From an uncultured Alkalilimnicola sp. (GTDB taxonomy: Bacteria > Pseudomonadota > Gammaproteobacteria > Nitrococcales > AK92), in contig CALGAN010000093.1 in NCBI GenBank assembly GCA_937951875.1, forward strand, positions 17,850 through 81,849: a DNA stretch of 64,000 bases, written 5' to 3'. This document shows positions 8,053-17,141 of this stretch, piece after piece. The notes below the pieces were generated by a model that was given only the letters and a program-made list of their open reading frames with translations, had not been told where the DNA came from and did no database searches. Position numbers and translations under genes: made by a program. The stretch's first letter is position 1, and each line of letters starts with the position of its first letter.

Positions 8053-9111
8053 CTAGGCCGGCCGGCCGACGCAGCCGCCCGCCGCGGCCTGCGCCTCCTC
8101 GCTCAGCCGCTGGGCGATCATGCGCCGCACCTTGACCGAAGCGCCGTCGAGGGCGAAGCGCACGAACTCGTGGGTGCCGGCCTCGTCCTGCTGCGCCTGG
8201 ATGACGGCGAGGAGCTCGCGATCCTCCTCGAAAGTGAGCGCATAGAGCCGACGCACCTCGGCGTCGGCCTCCGCATCGCTCACCGCGTAGTTGCGCAGGT
8301 GCAGCCAGAAGTAATGGCTAGTCCGCTCCGTCTCCGGCGTGATGAAGTTGTAGCTGAAGGAGCGGAACCCGGCGTCGCGGTTGGCCTCGGTGCGCTCGGT
8401 GCCGGCGTCGATCGCGCCGAAGTCCACGCCGCTGACCGCCGGCGGCACGCACCAGTAGTACTGCCAGCGGTCGGTCAGCCCCTGGAAACGGCCGTAGCGC
8501 TGCATCAGCGGTACCGGCGGCGCGTTCTCGATCCAGCGATAGGCGATCACCCGGTCGGCTTCGGCCACCAAGGTCACCGGCACGCCCTCGCCGGCGGCGT
8601 TGCCGATGGTGCGCGGATGCACGTAGCTGGTGTGGGAGGGATCGACCAGGTTGTCGCAGATATTCAGGTAGTTGCTGGCGACATGCAGGTAGTTGCCGTC
8701 GATCAGCGCCCAGCCCGGCCGGCCGTACTGCGGGATATCGATGATGGCGGCCGGATCGGCCAGCGCCGGGTCGCCCATCCAGATCCACACCGCGTTGTAC
8801 TTCTCGTGCAGCGGGTAGCCGTGCACGTGCGCGCCCTGCGGGATGCGATCCTGCCCGGGAATGTGCACGCACCGCCCGCCCTCGGCGAAACGCGCGCCGT
8901 GGTAGCCGCACTGCACCTCATCATCCACCAGCCGCCCGAGGGACAGCGGCAGCAGCTTGTGCGGACAACGGTCGCGCAGCGCCACCGGGCGGCCGTCCCG
9001 GCGGCGGTAAGCGACGATGGATTCGCCGAGCACACGGCGGCTCAACAGGTGGCGGCCGAGCTCATGGCTCCAGGCCAGCACGTACCAGGCGTTACGGATG
9101 AAACCACTCAT
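8053..9111 (-). CDS. Rieske non-haem iron oxygenase (vanillate demethylase/HpxD-like)
   Basis: A 352-residue terminal oxygenase. The N-terminal Rieske centre is intact (C49-P-H51 with 16 residues to C68-G-Y-H71). The catalytic mononuclear-iron region reads NLVDPSHTSYVH, the form found in VanA-type oxygenases, and the C-terminus is short, as in that group. Known relatives demethylate vanillate, oxidise toluenesulfonate or, in Klebsiella HpxD, oxidise hypoxanthine. In a purine catabolic island the HpxD role is plausible but inferred. No reductase is adjacent; the ferredoxin reductase at 19.0-20.1 kb is the only candidate in view. A LysR regulator is divergently encoded 117 bases upstream. Confidence 0.9.
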   Translation of the reverse strand: MSGFIRNAWYVLAWSHELGRHLLSRRVLGESIVAYRRRDGRPVALRDRCPHKLLPLSLGRLVDDEVQCGYHGARFAEGGRCVHIPGQDRIPQGAHVHGYPLHEKYNAVWIWMGDPALADPAAIIDIPQYGRPGWALIDGNYLHVASNYLNICDNLVDPSHTSYVHPRTIGNAAGEGVPVTLVAEADRVIAYRWIENAPPVPLMQRYGRFQGLTDRWQYYWCVPPAVSGVDFGAIDAGTERTEANRDAGFRSFSYNFITPETERTSHYFWLHLRNYAVSDAEADAEVRRLYALTFEEDRELLAVIQAQQDEAGTHEFVRFALDGASVKVRRMIAQRLSEEAQAAAGGCVGRPA

Positions 9112-9228
9112 CGCGGGGTCCTCTATGCAGCGGTTTGGCTAGGCGTACGGCCTTGAAGCTATTTCCGCCGCAAGAAGCGATAAAGCGGGTATTCTGGTAT
9201 CCACTGTTCCAAAATCGGCACAATCCCC

Positions 9229-10140
9229 ATGCACCCTGACCCGACCAGCATGATCTGGTTCGCGCAGATCGCCGACGCCGGCGGTCTCAGCGCCGCCGCC
9301 CGGCGCCTGGGCATCCCCGCCAGCACCCTGAGCCGCCGCCTGCGCGAACTGGAGGCCGAGCTCGGCATCCGCTTGCTCGAACGCACCACGCGGCGCGTGC
9401 GCCTGACCGAGGCCGGCGAGCTGTTCTACCGCCACTGCCGCGAGTTGCGCGAAACCGTCGAGGCCGCGCGCGCCGCCGTCGGCGCGCTACAGTCCGCCCC
9501 ACGCGGCAGCCTGCGGGTAGCCTCGTCGTACACGCTCGGCGTGCACGGACTCTCGCCCCTGCTAGCCGACTTCCTGCTGCGCTATCCGGACATCGACATC
9601 CAGCTGCAGCTCACCGACCGCACCGTCGACCTGGTCGCGGAAGGCATAGACGTCGGGCTCCACGCCGGTCCGCTCGACCAGCTCGGCTACAGCCATCGGC
9701 TGCTGGGCAGGGGCACGATGTACCTCTACGCCAGCCCCGCCTACCTGGCCGCCCGCGGCCGTCCCGAACGCCCGGCCGATCTGCGCGCGCACCTCATCGC
9801 CGCGCAGAGCGCCGGCGCGGACACCGCCGCCGGGGCGCTGACCTGGCGGCTGTTCGGCCCGCGCGGGCAGCAGGAGGAGGTGATCGTGCGCCCGAGCCTG
9901 GTCAGCAATGAGGCGGTCGCCGCTCTGAACGTCGCGGCGGCCGGCGGCGGCATCTTTCTGGGCACCGAGATCGTCACCCGCCCCTACCTGCGCAGCGGCG
10001 CGCTGCAGCGGGTGCTGCCCGATTGGCGCGGTCCGACGCTGGAATTCCACGCCGTGTTCCCCAGCCGGCGCGAGCTGCCGCCCAAGGTGCGGGTGTTCAT
10101 CGATTATCTGAGCGAGCGCTTGAGCCGCGAGTTGGGCTGA
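9229..10140 (+). CDS. LysR-family transcriptional regulator, divergent from Rieske oxygenase
   Basis: A 303-residue LysR regulator of the CrgA-like type. The helix-turn-helix (FAQIADAGGLSAAARRLGIPASTLSRRLRELE) and LG-RLLERTTRRVRLTEAGE are followed by the effector-binding domain. It is transcribed away from the Rieske oxygenase gene across a 117-base gap, the usual arrangement for a LysR protein controlling its neighbour. The ATG at 9229 starts at the expected distance from the DNA-binding domain. The effector is not predictable from sequence. Confidence 0.92.
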   Translation: MHPDPTSMIWFAQIADAGGLSAAARRLGIPASTLSRRLRELEAELGIRLLERTTRRVRLTEAGELFYRHCRELRETVEAARAAVGALQSAPRGSLRVASSYTLGVHGLSPLLADFLLRYPDIDIQLQLTDRTVDLVAEGIDVGLHAGPLDQLGYSHRLLGRGTMYLYASPAYLAARGRPERPADLRAHLIAAQSAGADTAAGALTWRLFGPRGQQEEVIVRPSLVSNEAVAALNVAAAGGGIFLGTEIVTRPYLRSGALQRVLPDWRGPTLEFHAVFPSRRELPPKVRVFIDYLSERLSRELG

Positions 10141-10193
10141 GGGCGGAGCCGCGTCCTGGCGTGACGTCGGCCGCAGGGCTTCGTTGACTCGTC

Positions 10194-10372
10194 ATGCCCG
10201 CCCCCCGCGAAAGCGGGGGGCGGGCATCCAGGCGTACGGGTCGCCGCCAGCGTTGTCCACCAAGCCTGCAGGCGCTGTTGAGTCAGCCTTTCGCGGGAGC
10301 GCATCTCTTACTTCCCTCACCCCTCGCGGGAGCGGGGGAGGGAGATTTAGAGGGCGATCGCCCTGCCTAGGG
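10194..10372. repeat. Composite two-hairpin repeat (copy 2)
   Basis: It begins with a 14-15-bp stem (ATGCCCGCCCCCCGC, GAAA loop) ending in GGGCATCCAGG and GTACGGGTCGCC...GCGTTGTCC. It ends with a second C-run/G-run stem (CCCTCACCCCTCGCGGGAGCG, then GGGAGGGA) and AGGGCGATCGCC. Order and flanks match the element at 4722-4890. It fills the gap between the convergent LysR and adenine deaminase genes. Confidence 0.6.
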
Positions 10373-10384
10373 CCAGCTGCACCG

Positions 10385-11419
10385 CTACGCCGGCAGCGGC
10401 ACGCTGTCGATGCGCTCCAGCCAATGCTCCTTCTGGGCGCGCGGCAGGAAGGAAGCGACGATGGAGTTGCGCGCCAGCCGGCGGATGTCCTTGGCGTCCA
10501 GCCCCAGCCCCCGCTGCACCGCCAGGTAGTTGTCCAGCACGTAGCCGCCGAAGTAGGCCGGATCGTCGGAATTGACCGTCACCCGCAGGCCCATGCGGAG
10601 CAGGCGCTTGAGGTTATGGTCCTCGATCCGCTCGAACACCCTGAGCTTGACGTTGGAGAGCGGACAGACGGTCAGCGGCACGTCGGCCTCCAGCAGCCGC
10701 TCGCACAGCGCCGGATCCTGCTCGCAGCGCACGCCATGGTCGATGCGCGCCACGCCCAGCAGGTCCAGCGCCTCGCGAATGTAAGCCGGCGGCCCCTCCT
10801 CGCCGGCATGGGCGACGGCGAAGAAGCCCTCCTCCCGGGCGCGCTCGAACACGCGCTGGAACTTCGACGGCGGGTGCCCGACCTCGGCGGAGTCCAGGCC
10901 CACGGCGTGGATACGGTCGCGCCAGGGCAGCGCCTCTTCCAGGGTGGCCATGGCCTCGTCCTCGCTGCGATCGCGCAGGAAGCAGAGGATGAGCCGGGAC
11001 GTAAGCCGCCGCTCGCGCCTGGCTTCGTCCAGGGCGCGGCCGATGCCCTCCATCACGGTGTCGAACGACACCCCGCGGGCGGTGTGGGTCTGCGGATCGA
11101 AGAAGATCTCGGCGTGGACCACGCCGTCGCGGTGCGCGCGCTCGAGATAGGCGCGCGTGAGCAGGTAGAAATCCTCGGCGTCGCGCAGCACCGCGGCGCC
11201 CTGATAGTAGAGATCGAGGAACTGCTGCAGGTTGCCGAAACGATAGGCCGCGCGCAGCGCCTCCTCGCTGTCGTAGCGCAGCGCGATGCCGTGCTTGGCC
11301 GCCAGCGCGAACATCAGCTCGGGCTCCAGCGCGCCTTCGATGTGCAGATGCAGCTCCGCTTTGGGCAGGGCGCGGATGAAGGCCGCCATGCCGTCGTCTG
11401 GCCGAGTCAGATTGTCCAT
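10385..11419 (-). CDS. Adenine deaminase (adenosine-deaminase-like family)
   Basis: A 344-residue zinc hydrolase of the adenosine/adenine deaminase superfamily. The N-terminal metal motif reads ELHLHIEGALEPELMF (H24, H26). The HIEG-LEPE form is characteristic of the adenine deaminases of Pseudomonas and yeast (Aah1), while adenosine deaminases have HLDGSL. The HAGEEGPP glutamate motif, DHGVRC and NSDDPAYFGGYVLDNY support the same branch. It should convert adenine to hypoxanthine, feeding the purine pathway encoded around it. It is followed on the same strand side by the BMP-type binding-protein gene (upstream, 207 bases away), so uptake and deamination are linked. Confidence 0.88.
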   Translation of the reverse strand: MDNLTRPDDGMAAFIRALPKAELHLHIEGALEPELMFALAAKHGIALRYDSEEALRAAYRFGNLQQFLDLYYQGAAVLRDAEDFYLLTRAYLERAHRDGVVHAEIFFDPQTHTARGVSFDTVMEGIGRALDEARRERRLTSRLILCFLRDRSEDEAMATLEEALPWRDRIHAVGLDSAEVGHPPSKFQRVFERAREEGFFAVAHAGEEGPPAYIREALDLLGVARIDHGVRCEQDPALCERLLEADVPLTVCPLSNVKLRVFERIEDHNLKRLLRMGLRVTVNSDDPAYFGGYVLDNYLAVQRGLGLDAKDIRRLARNSIVASFLPRAQKEHWLERIDSVPLPA

Positions 11420-11626
11420 TCCGCCAACCTCGCAGCGGGCGGCGCGCTCTTCGCCGGCGCCGCCGTCATTCCGCCAACCGGTTCGCGCCCCGGCGCAACC
11501 GGGCCTTCACCGCGTCCAGCTCGTTCGAGTTCCCGCCCACGGCCCCACCTCACAAAATGGGGCCGCCCCGCCACCGCGGGCATGGCCATCCCCCCGCCGC
11601 GCGAGGGGATGCCCCCTCGGCCGCGG

Positions 11627-12718
11627 CTACTTCGGCAGCGAGCCCTCGACGCCCTCGACATACCAGTTGATCGACATCATCGCGTCGAACGGCAGCTCCG
11701 CGCCGGCGGCAACCTTGAGCGCGCCGCTCTGATCCTTGATCGGTCCGGCGAACGGCTTGAGCGTGCCGTCGATGATGGCCTGCCGTTTCTCCTCGAAGAG
11801 CTGGACCACGTCGGCCGGCAGCGCCGGGTTCAGCGGCGCCATGGCGATCATGCCTTCCTTCATGCCCCAGTGGATCTGATGAGTATCCCAGGCGCCGGCC
11901 AGCACCTTCTTGACCGTGTCGATGTAGTAGCCGCCCCACTGGATGGTGGTGCCGGTCAGGTGCGCCTTGGGCCCGAACTTGGACATGTCGGAGTCCCAGC
12001 CGAAGGCGTACACGCCCTTTTCCTCGGCGGTCTGGACGATGGCCGGCGAGTCGGTGTTCTGGCCCAGCACGTCGGCGCCCTGCGCGATCAGCGCTTCGGC
12101 CGCCTGCCGCTCCTTGGCCGGGTCGTACCAGGTGTTCACCCAGACCACCTTGGTCTTCATGTTCGGGTTGACGCTGCGCGCGCCCAGGGTCATGGCGTTG
12201 ATGTTGCGAATCACCTCGGGGATGGGATAGGAGGCGACCACGCCCAGGACGCCGGTCTTGGACACCTTGCCGGCCACCACGCCCTGCAGGTAGGCGCCCT
12301 CGTAGGTGCGGGCTTCGTAGGTGCTGACGTTCTTGGCGGTCTTGTAGCCGGTGGCGTGGGCGAAGTAGACCTTGGGCTGGCTCTGCGCCACCTTCAGGGT
12401 CTGGTTCATGTAGCCGAACGAGGTGGTGAAGATCACCTTGTGCCCGCTGGCGGCGAGCTGGCGGATCACCCGCTCGGCATCGGCGCCTTCCGGCACGCTT
12501 TCGATGTAGGTGGTCTTCACCTTGTCGCCGAGCGCCCGCTCCAGCTCCTTGCGCCCCAAATCGTGGGCGTAGGTCCAGCCGGCCTCGCCCACCGGGCCGA
12601 CGTAGACGAATCCCACCTTCAGCGGCTCCTCGCCGTACGCCAGGCCGCCCGTCGACGCGAGCACCGCCGCGACCACCGACACCCCCACCGACTTCAGAAA
12701 CGTTCTTCTCGTTGCCAT
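11627..12718 (-). CDS. BMP-family ABC transporter binding protein (purine/nucleoside)
   Basis: A 363-residue substrate-binding protein of the basic membrane protein (BMP/PnrA) family, whose characterised members bind nucleosides or purines. The N-terminus (MATRRTFLKSVGVSVVAAVL) is a twin-arginine type signal with RRTFLK, so Tat export is likely. The core shows VGFVYVGPVGEAGWTYAHDLGRKELE, IFTTSFGYM and a WGGYYIDTVKKVLAG segment. The ATG at 12718 is chosen because the signal peptide starts there. Its ATPase and two permease genes lie divergently on the other strand from 13351, so the importer is split across a 435-base gap. Confidence 0.92.
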   Translation of the reverse strand: MATRRTFLKSVGVSVVAAVLASTGGLAYGEEPLKVGFVYVGPVGEAGWTYAHDLGRKELERALGDKVKTTYIESVPEGADAERVIRQLAASGHKVIFTTSFGYMNQTLKVAQSQPKVYFAHATGYKTAKNVSTYEARTYEGAYLQGVVAGKVSKTGVLGVVASYPIPEVIRNINAMTLGARSVNPNMKTKVVWVNTWYDPAKERQAAEALIAQGADVLGQNTDSPAIVQTAEEKGVYAFGWDSDMSKFGPKAHLTGTTIQWGGYYIDTVKKVLAGAWDTHQIHWGMKEGMIAMAPLNPALPADVVQLFEEKRQAIIDGTLKPFAGPIKDQSGALKVAAGAELPFDAMMSINWYVEGVEGSLPK

Positions 12719-13153
12719 TGGCCTCACCTGCGACTGGAAAGATCCGGTTACGCCCGTCCTGTGCCGGCCTTCGGCTCGGTGCGACTCGCCGGGACGCGGC
12801 GTCGATGTCCGCAGGCACAGTGCAATGGCCATGCCATCCCCTCGCGGCCCTCGCAATAAAGAAGCGAGGAAGGTGCTCAGCCAAGCCCCAGGGCGGCGGT
12901 GCGCACCATGTCAGAACGCGCGCCGGCCCGTCGCACACCGTCCTGGTGCAACCGACGATGCCAGCACGGCACACCGTGACCACCCGCCACCGCCGCGGCG
13001 CCGATCCGACGCGCTCCGCCCCGGCATCGTCAGCGCTGGCACGGCTATTGCTCGCAATGCAGGCAGCGAACGACTGTCTCCATCGGCCGACGCCGACCGT
13101 TTCCCGCCTGGGACGCCGTGGGCGCTCGGTCCGCCGCTGCGAGGAGCCCCGTC
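12719..13153. other. Intergenic region between divergent importer genes
   Basis: It should hold promoters for the BMP binding protein (leftward) and for the ATPase-permease operon (rightward). No convincing gene is seen. A perfect 10-bp palindrome GGTGCGCACC at 12898-12907 and a CACGG-CCGTG hairpin near 12967-12980 are the only small symmetric features noted. The TTGTATACAA-type operator is not found here. Confidence 0.5.
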
Positions 13154-13354
13154 ATGGCCGCGAACGACAATCCGATCCGCTTCGTGCGAAACGGCGAGGT
13201 GGCGACCGTGGACACGCCGGATCCCACGGCCGGCCTTCTGCAGTTCCTGTGCGAGCGACTGGGCGGCACCGGCGCCGGCAAGCTGTCCGCGGCGGTCGCG
13301 ATCTCGGTGACCGCGCAGCTGCTGCGGCTGCGCGCGCGGAGAGCGGCGCCATGA
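13154..13354 (+). pseudogene. Truncated xanthine dehydrogenase small subunit (XdhA) N-terminal stub
   Basis: A 66-codon frame whose first 40 residues (PIRFVRNGEVATVDTPDP, then GLLQFLCERLGGTG) align by eye with the start of XdhA, which normally continues KEGCxEGDCGACTV to bind the first [2Fe-2S] cluster. Here the cysteines are absent: after GTG the frame reads AGKLSAAVAISVTAQ and soon stops. The stop TGA overlaps the ATG of the ATPase gene (ATGA at 13351), so translation may be coupled. It is best read as a remnant, or as a small leader frame derived from xdhA. The likeness is short, so the call is moderate. Confidence 0.5.
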
Positions 13355-14898
13355 CCGCCGCCGCGCCTCCCCGGCTCGAACTGCTCGGCATCACCAAGCG
13401 CTATCCGGCGGTGGTGGCGAACCAGGACATCTCGCTCGCGGTGCGTCCCGGCGAGATCCATGCCGTGCTCGGCGAGAACGGCGCTGGCAAGAGCACGCTG
13501 ATGAAGATCATCTACGGCGTCGTCCGTCCCGACGCCGGCGAGATCCTCTGGGAAGGACGCCAGGTCGAGATCGACTCGCCGGCGACCGCGCGCCGCTTGG
13601 GAATCGGCATGGTCTTCCAGCATTTCTCGCTGTTCGAGACCCTGACCGTGACCGAGAACGTGGCGCTGGCGCTCGACGCCCCGCCGCCGCCCGCCGAGCT
13701 GGCGGCGCGTATCGCCGCAGTGTCGGCGCAGTACGGCCTGCCGGTGGACCCGCGACGGCTGGTGCACAGCATGTCGGTCGGCGAGCGGCAGCGGGTGGAG
13801 ATCGTCCGCTGCCTGCTGCAGCGGCCGCGGCTGCTGATCATGGACGAGCCGACCTCGGTGCTCACCCCGCAGGCGGTGCGCACCCTGTTCCAGACCCTGC
13901 GCCGGCTCGCCCACGAGGGCTGCAGCATCCTCTACATCAGCCACAAGCTCGACGAGATCCGCGAGCTCTGCGATAGCGCCACCGTGCTGCGCGCGGGCCG
14001 GGTCAGCGGCCGGGCCGTGCCGCGGCGGGAGAGCCGCGAGTCGCTGGCCCGGCTCATGATCGGCCACGAGCTGCCCGTCACCCGACTGCCGCCGCGCACG
14101 CCCGGCGCGCCGCTGCTGGAGGTGCGCGGCCTGAGCCTCAAGAGCGCCGATCCGTTCGGCACGGCGTTGCGGGATATTTCCTTGGAGGTGCGCGCTGGCG
14201 AGATCGTCGGCATCGCCGGCGTCTCCGGCAACGGCCAGAAGGAGCTGCTGGCGGCGCTCTCCGGCGAGCGGCCGGTGGCGGCCGACGCCGTCCGCATCGG
14301 CGGCACCCCGGCCGGACGGCTGGGGCCGACGGCACGGCGCAAGCTCGGCCTGCGCTACGTGCCGGAGGAGCGGCTCGGGCGCGGCGCGGTGCCGGAGCTC
14401 TCTCTGGGCTTGAACACGCTGCTCACCGGCAGCGCGCACGGCCTGGTCCGCCATGGGCTGATCGACCGCGCCCGGGTGCGCGAGCTCGCCCGCCGGGTGA
14501 TCGAACGCTTCCAGGTCAAGTGCGACGGCGACCGAACCCTGGCCGGCAACCTGTCCGGCGGCAATCTGCAGAAGTTCATCGTCGGCCGCGAGGCCCTGCT
14601 CGCGTCCCAGGTGCTGCTGGTGGCGCAACCGACCTGGGGCGTGGACGTCGGCGCCGCCGCCCTGATCCGCGACGCGCTGATCGAGCTGCGCAACCGGGGA
14701 GCGGCGGTGCTGGTGGTGTCGGAGGAGCTGGAGGAGCTGTTCATGATCAGCGATCGCCTGGCCGTTCTGGCCGAAGGCCGGCTGTCGCCGACGGTGCCGA
14801 CCGCCGCCACCAGCGTCGAGCAGATCGGGTTGTGGATGAGCGGCGCCTTCGCCGCCGAGCCCGCGGTCCCCGCGCGCGCGGAGGCGGTGCATGGTTAG
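13351..14898 (+). CDS. ABC transporter ATPase, duplicated (nucleoside/purine importer)
   Basis: A 515-residue protein with two ABC modules, as in sugar and nucleoside importers (RbsA/YufO type). Module 1 has Walker A GENGAGKST, a signature region of SVGERQRVEI and Walker B LLIMDEPTSVLTP. Module 2 has a degenerate Walker A (GVSGNGQKE) and LSGGNLQKFIVGRE, usual for this class. Module 2's Walker B segment reads LLVAQPTWGVD, also typical. The start overlaps the xdhA-like stub by ATGA. It overlaps the first permease by 8 bases. With the BMP-type binding protein it should power purine or nucleoside import. Confidence 0.94.
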   Translation: MTAAAPPRLELLGITKRYPAVVANQDISLAVRPGEIHAVLGENGAGKSTLMKIIYGVVRPDAGEILWEGRQVEIDSPATARRLGIGMVFQHFSLFETLTVTENVALALDAPPPPAELAARIAAVSAQYGLPVDPRRLVHSMSVGERQRVEIVRCLLQRPRLLIMDEPTSVLTPQAVRTLFQTLRRLAHEGCSILYISHKLDEIRELCDSATVLRAGRVSGRAVPRRESRESLARLMIGHELPVTRLPPRTPGAPLLEVRGLSLKSADPFGTALRDISLEVRAGEIVGIAGVSGNGQKELLAALSGERPVAADAVRIGGTPAGRLGPTARRKLGLRYVPEERLGRGAVPELSLGLNTLLTGSAHGLVRHGLIDRARVRELARRVIERFQVKCDGDRTLAGNLSGGNLQKFIVGREALLASQVLLVAQPTWGVDVGAAALIRDALIELRNRGAAVLVVSEELEELFMISDRLAVLAEGRLSPTVPTAATSVEQIGLWMSGAFAAEPAVPARAEAVHG

Positions 14899-15967
14899 GC
14901 TGGAGCCGCGGCCGGAGCCGTCCCGGCGCATGATGTTCGCCTCGCCGCTGATCGCGGCGGCGCTCATGATCGTCACCGGCTACGTCATGTTCGCGCTGAT
15001 GGGACGAGAGCCTTGGCAGGCTTTCCATGTGTTCTTCGTGCAGCCGCTGAGCAGCGCCTACGGCGTCGGCGAGTGGCTGCTCAAGGCCACGCCGCTGATG
15101 CTCTGCGGCGTGGGACTGGCGCTGGGCTTCCGCGCCAGGGCCTGGAACATCGGCGCCGAGGGGCAGCTCACCATGGGCGCCATCGCCGGCGGCGGCGTGG
15201 CGCTGTATTTCCACGGCGTCGACGCCGCCTGGCTGCTGCCGCTGATCCTGCTGGCGGGCGTGCTCGGCGGCATGGCCTGGGCGGCGATCCCGGCGTTCCT
15301 GCGTACCCGCTTCCACACCAGCGAGATCCTGGTGAGCCTGATGCTGGTGTACGTGGCCCAGCTGCTGCTGCGCTACCTGGTCAACGGCCCGTGGAAGGAT
15401 CCGGCCGGCTTCAACTTCCCGCAATCGGTCATGTTCCACGACGCGGCCCTGCTGCCGCTGCTGGTCGACGGCCTGCGCGTCAACATCGCCTTCGTCATCG
15501 CCCTGGCGCTGCTGGCGGCCGCCTGGCTGTTCGCCTACCGCAGCTTCGCCGGCTTCCGCATGCAGGTGAGCGGCCTGGCGCCGGCGGCGGCGTCCTACGC
15601 CGGCTTCAGCGACAAGCGCAACGTCTGGCTGGCGCTGCTCATCGGCGGCGCCAGCGCCGGCTTGGCCGGCGTCGGCGAGGTCGCCGGCCCGCTCGGCCAG
15701 TTGCAGCCGTCGGCCTCGCCCGGCTACGGCTTCGCCGCCATCATTGTCGCTTTCGTCGGCCGGCTGCATCCGCTGGGCGTGCTGCTGGCCAGCCTGCTGA
15801 TGTCGCTGCTCTACCTGGGCGGCGAAACCGCGCAGCTGGAGCTGGGCCTGCCGAGCTCGGTGACCGGGCTGTTCCAGGGGCTGCTGCTGTTCTATCTGCT
15901 CGCCGCCGACCTGTTCATCCACTTCCGTTTCAAGCCGCGCGCGGCGGGCTCCTCGGAGGCGACATGA
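14891..15967 (+). CDS. ABC transporter permease 1 (nucleoside/purine, BMP-associated)
   Basis: A 358-residue integral membrane protein of the BPD_transp_2 family with about nine hydrophobic segments. The conserved region FRARAWNIGAEGQLTMGAIAGG, which faces the ATPase in these importers, is clear. It overlaps the ATPase gene by 8 bases and the next permease by 4 bases (ATGA), so all three are made as one unit. The likely ligand class is nucleosides or purine bases, following the YufP/NupP relatives and the neighbouring adenine deaminase. Confidence 0.93.
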   Translation: MVRLEPRPEPSRRMMFASPLIAAALMIVTGYVMFALMGREPWQAFHVFFVQPLSSAYGVGEWLLKATPLMLCGVGLALGFRARAWNIGAEGQLTMGAIAGGGVALYFHGVDAAWLLPLILLAGVLGGMAWAAIPAFLRTRFHTSEILVSLMLVYVAQLLLRYLVNGPWKDPAGFNFPQSVMFHDAALLPLLVDGLRVNIAFVIALALLAAAWLFAYRSFAGFRMQVSGLAPAAASYAGFSDKRNVWLALLIGGASAGLAGVGEVAGPLGQLQPSASPGYGFAAIIVAFVGRLHPLGVLLASLLMSLLYLGGETAQLELGLPSSVTGLFQGLLLFYLLAADLFIHFRFKPRAAGSSEAT

Positions 15968-16890
15968 GTCCCGAACTGTTGATCGCCATCGTGGCCAGCA
16001 GCGCCGCGGCGGCCACGCCGCTGATCCTCGCCGCCGCCGGCGAGCTGGTGGCGGAACGCGCCGGCGTGCTCAACCTGGGCCAGGAAGGCATGATGCTGGC
16101 CGGCGCCATCGCTGGCTTCGCCGCCACCGTGACCAGCGGCAGCCTCGCGCTCGGCTTCGTCGCCGGTATGGCGGCCGGCATGGCGCTGGCGCTGCTGTTC
16201 GGCGTGCTGGCGCTGACCCTGCAGACCAACCAGGTGGCCACCGGCTTGGCGCTGACGCTGTTCGGCGTGGGCCTGAGCGCTTTCCTCGGCCGCGACTACG
16301 TCGGCATCTCGCTGAGCGGGCTCAAGCCGCTGGCCCTACCGCTGCTGAGCGACATTCCCGTGCTCGGTCCGCTGCTGTTCAACTTCGACCCGCTGGTCTA
16401 CGCCTCGCTGGCGGTACTGGCGGCGACACACGTGCTCCTGTTCCGCACCCGCGCCGGACTGAAGCTGCGCGCCGTGGGCGAGTCTCCCCACTCGGCCCAC
16501 GCCATCGGCCAGCCGGTGATCGGCATCCGCTATCTGGCGGTGCTCGCCGGCGGCGCCTTGAGCGGACTGGGCGGCGCCTACTTGTCGCTGGCGCTCACGC
16601 CGATGTGGGTGGAAGGCATGAGCGCCGGCCGCGGCTGGATCGCGCTGGCGCTGGTGGTGTTCGCCACCTGGAAGCCGTGGCGGGTGCTGCTGGGCGCGTA
16701 TCTGTTCGGCGGGGTGACGGTGCTGCAGTTCCACGGCCAGGCCTTGGGGATCGAGGTGCCGTCGGAGATCCTGTCGATGCTGCCCTATCTGGCGACCGTC
16801 CTGGTGCTGGTGCTGATCTGCCGCAATCCGCGGACCATTCTCCTGAATCAGCCCATGTCCCTGGGCCAGAACTTCTTCCCGCGCGGCTGA
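15964..16890 (+). CDS. ABC transporter permease 2 (nucleoside/purine, BMP-associated)
   Basis: A 308-residue permease of the same family (YufQ/NupQ type). ERAGVLNLGQEGMMLAGAIAGF is the conserved coupling segment, and about eight to nine membrane helices are visible. Its ATG at 15964 overlaps the previous stop in an ATGA. It closes the importer operon. The 250 bases after it hold no gene and no strong terminator that I can see, so read-through into the next ABC genes is possible. Confidence 0.93.
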   Translation: MSPELLIAIVASSAAAATPLILAAAGELVAERAGVLNLGQEGMMLAGAIAGFAATVTSGSLALGFVAGMAAGMALALLFGVLALTLQTNQVATGLALTLFGVGLSAFLGRDYVGISLSGLKPLALPLLSDIPVLGPLLFNFDPLVYASLAVLAATHVLLFRTRAGLKLRAVGESPHSAHAIGQPVIGIRYLAVLAGGALSGLGGAYLSLALTPMWVEGMSAGRGWIALALVVFATWKPWRVLLGAYLFGGVTVLQFHGQALGIEVPSEILSMLPYLATVLVLVLICRNPRTILLNQPMSLGQNFFPRG

Positions 16891-17141
16891 GCGGCGCGCC
16901 GGCGCACCAGTTTGGGCCGCGCCGCGCCACCGTAGTGCACCGCTCGCCACGCCCTGGCCTCTCCGGCCCAAGCCGCCGCCGCCCCTGAACCCGACAGGGC
17001 CCGAGCGATCAACGCAACGCCATGATTATTCAGGAGAAATAGCGCCGGCTCGCGCCTCCACCAGCGCTTTGGCCCGCATGTTGCTACTCACGATCCAGGA
17101 GCATCGGCGGATGCCAGCGCCCATTGCGCGTGAGGTTTACC

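Noticed and set aside
10184..12859. Long plus-strand open frame of 891 codons over adenine deaminase and the binding protein
   Set aside because: It is the antisense shadow of two clear minus-strand genes.
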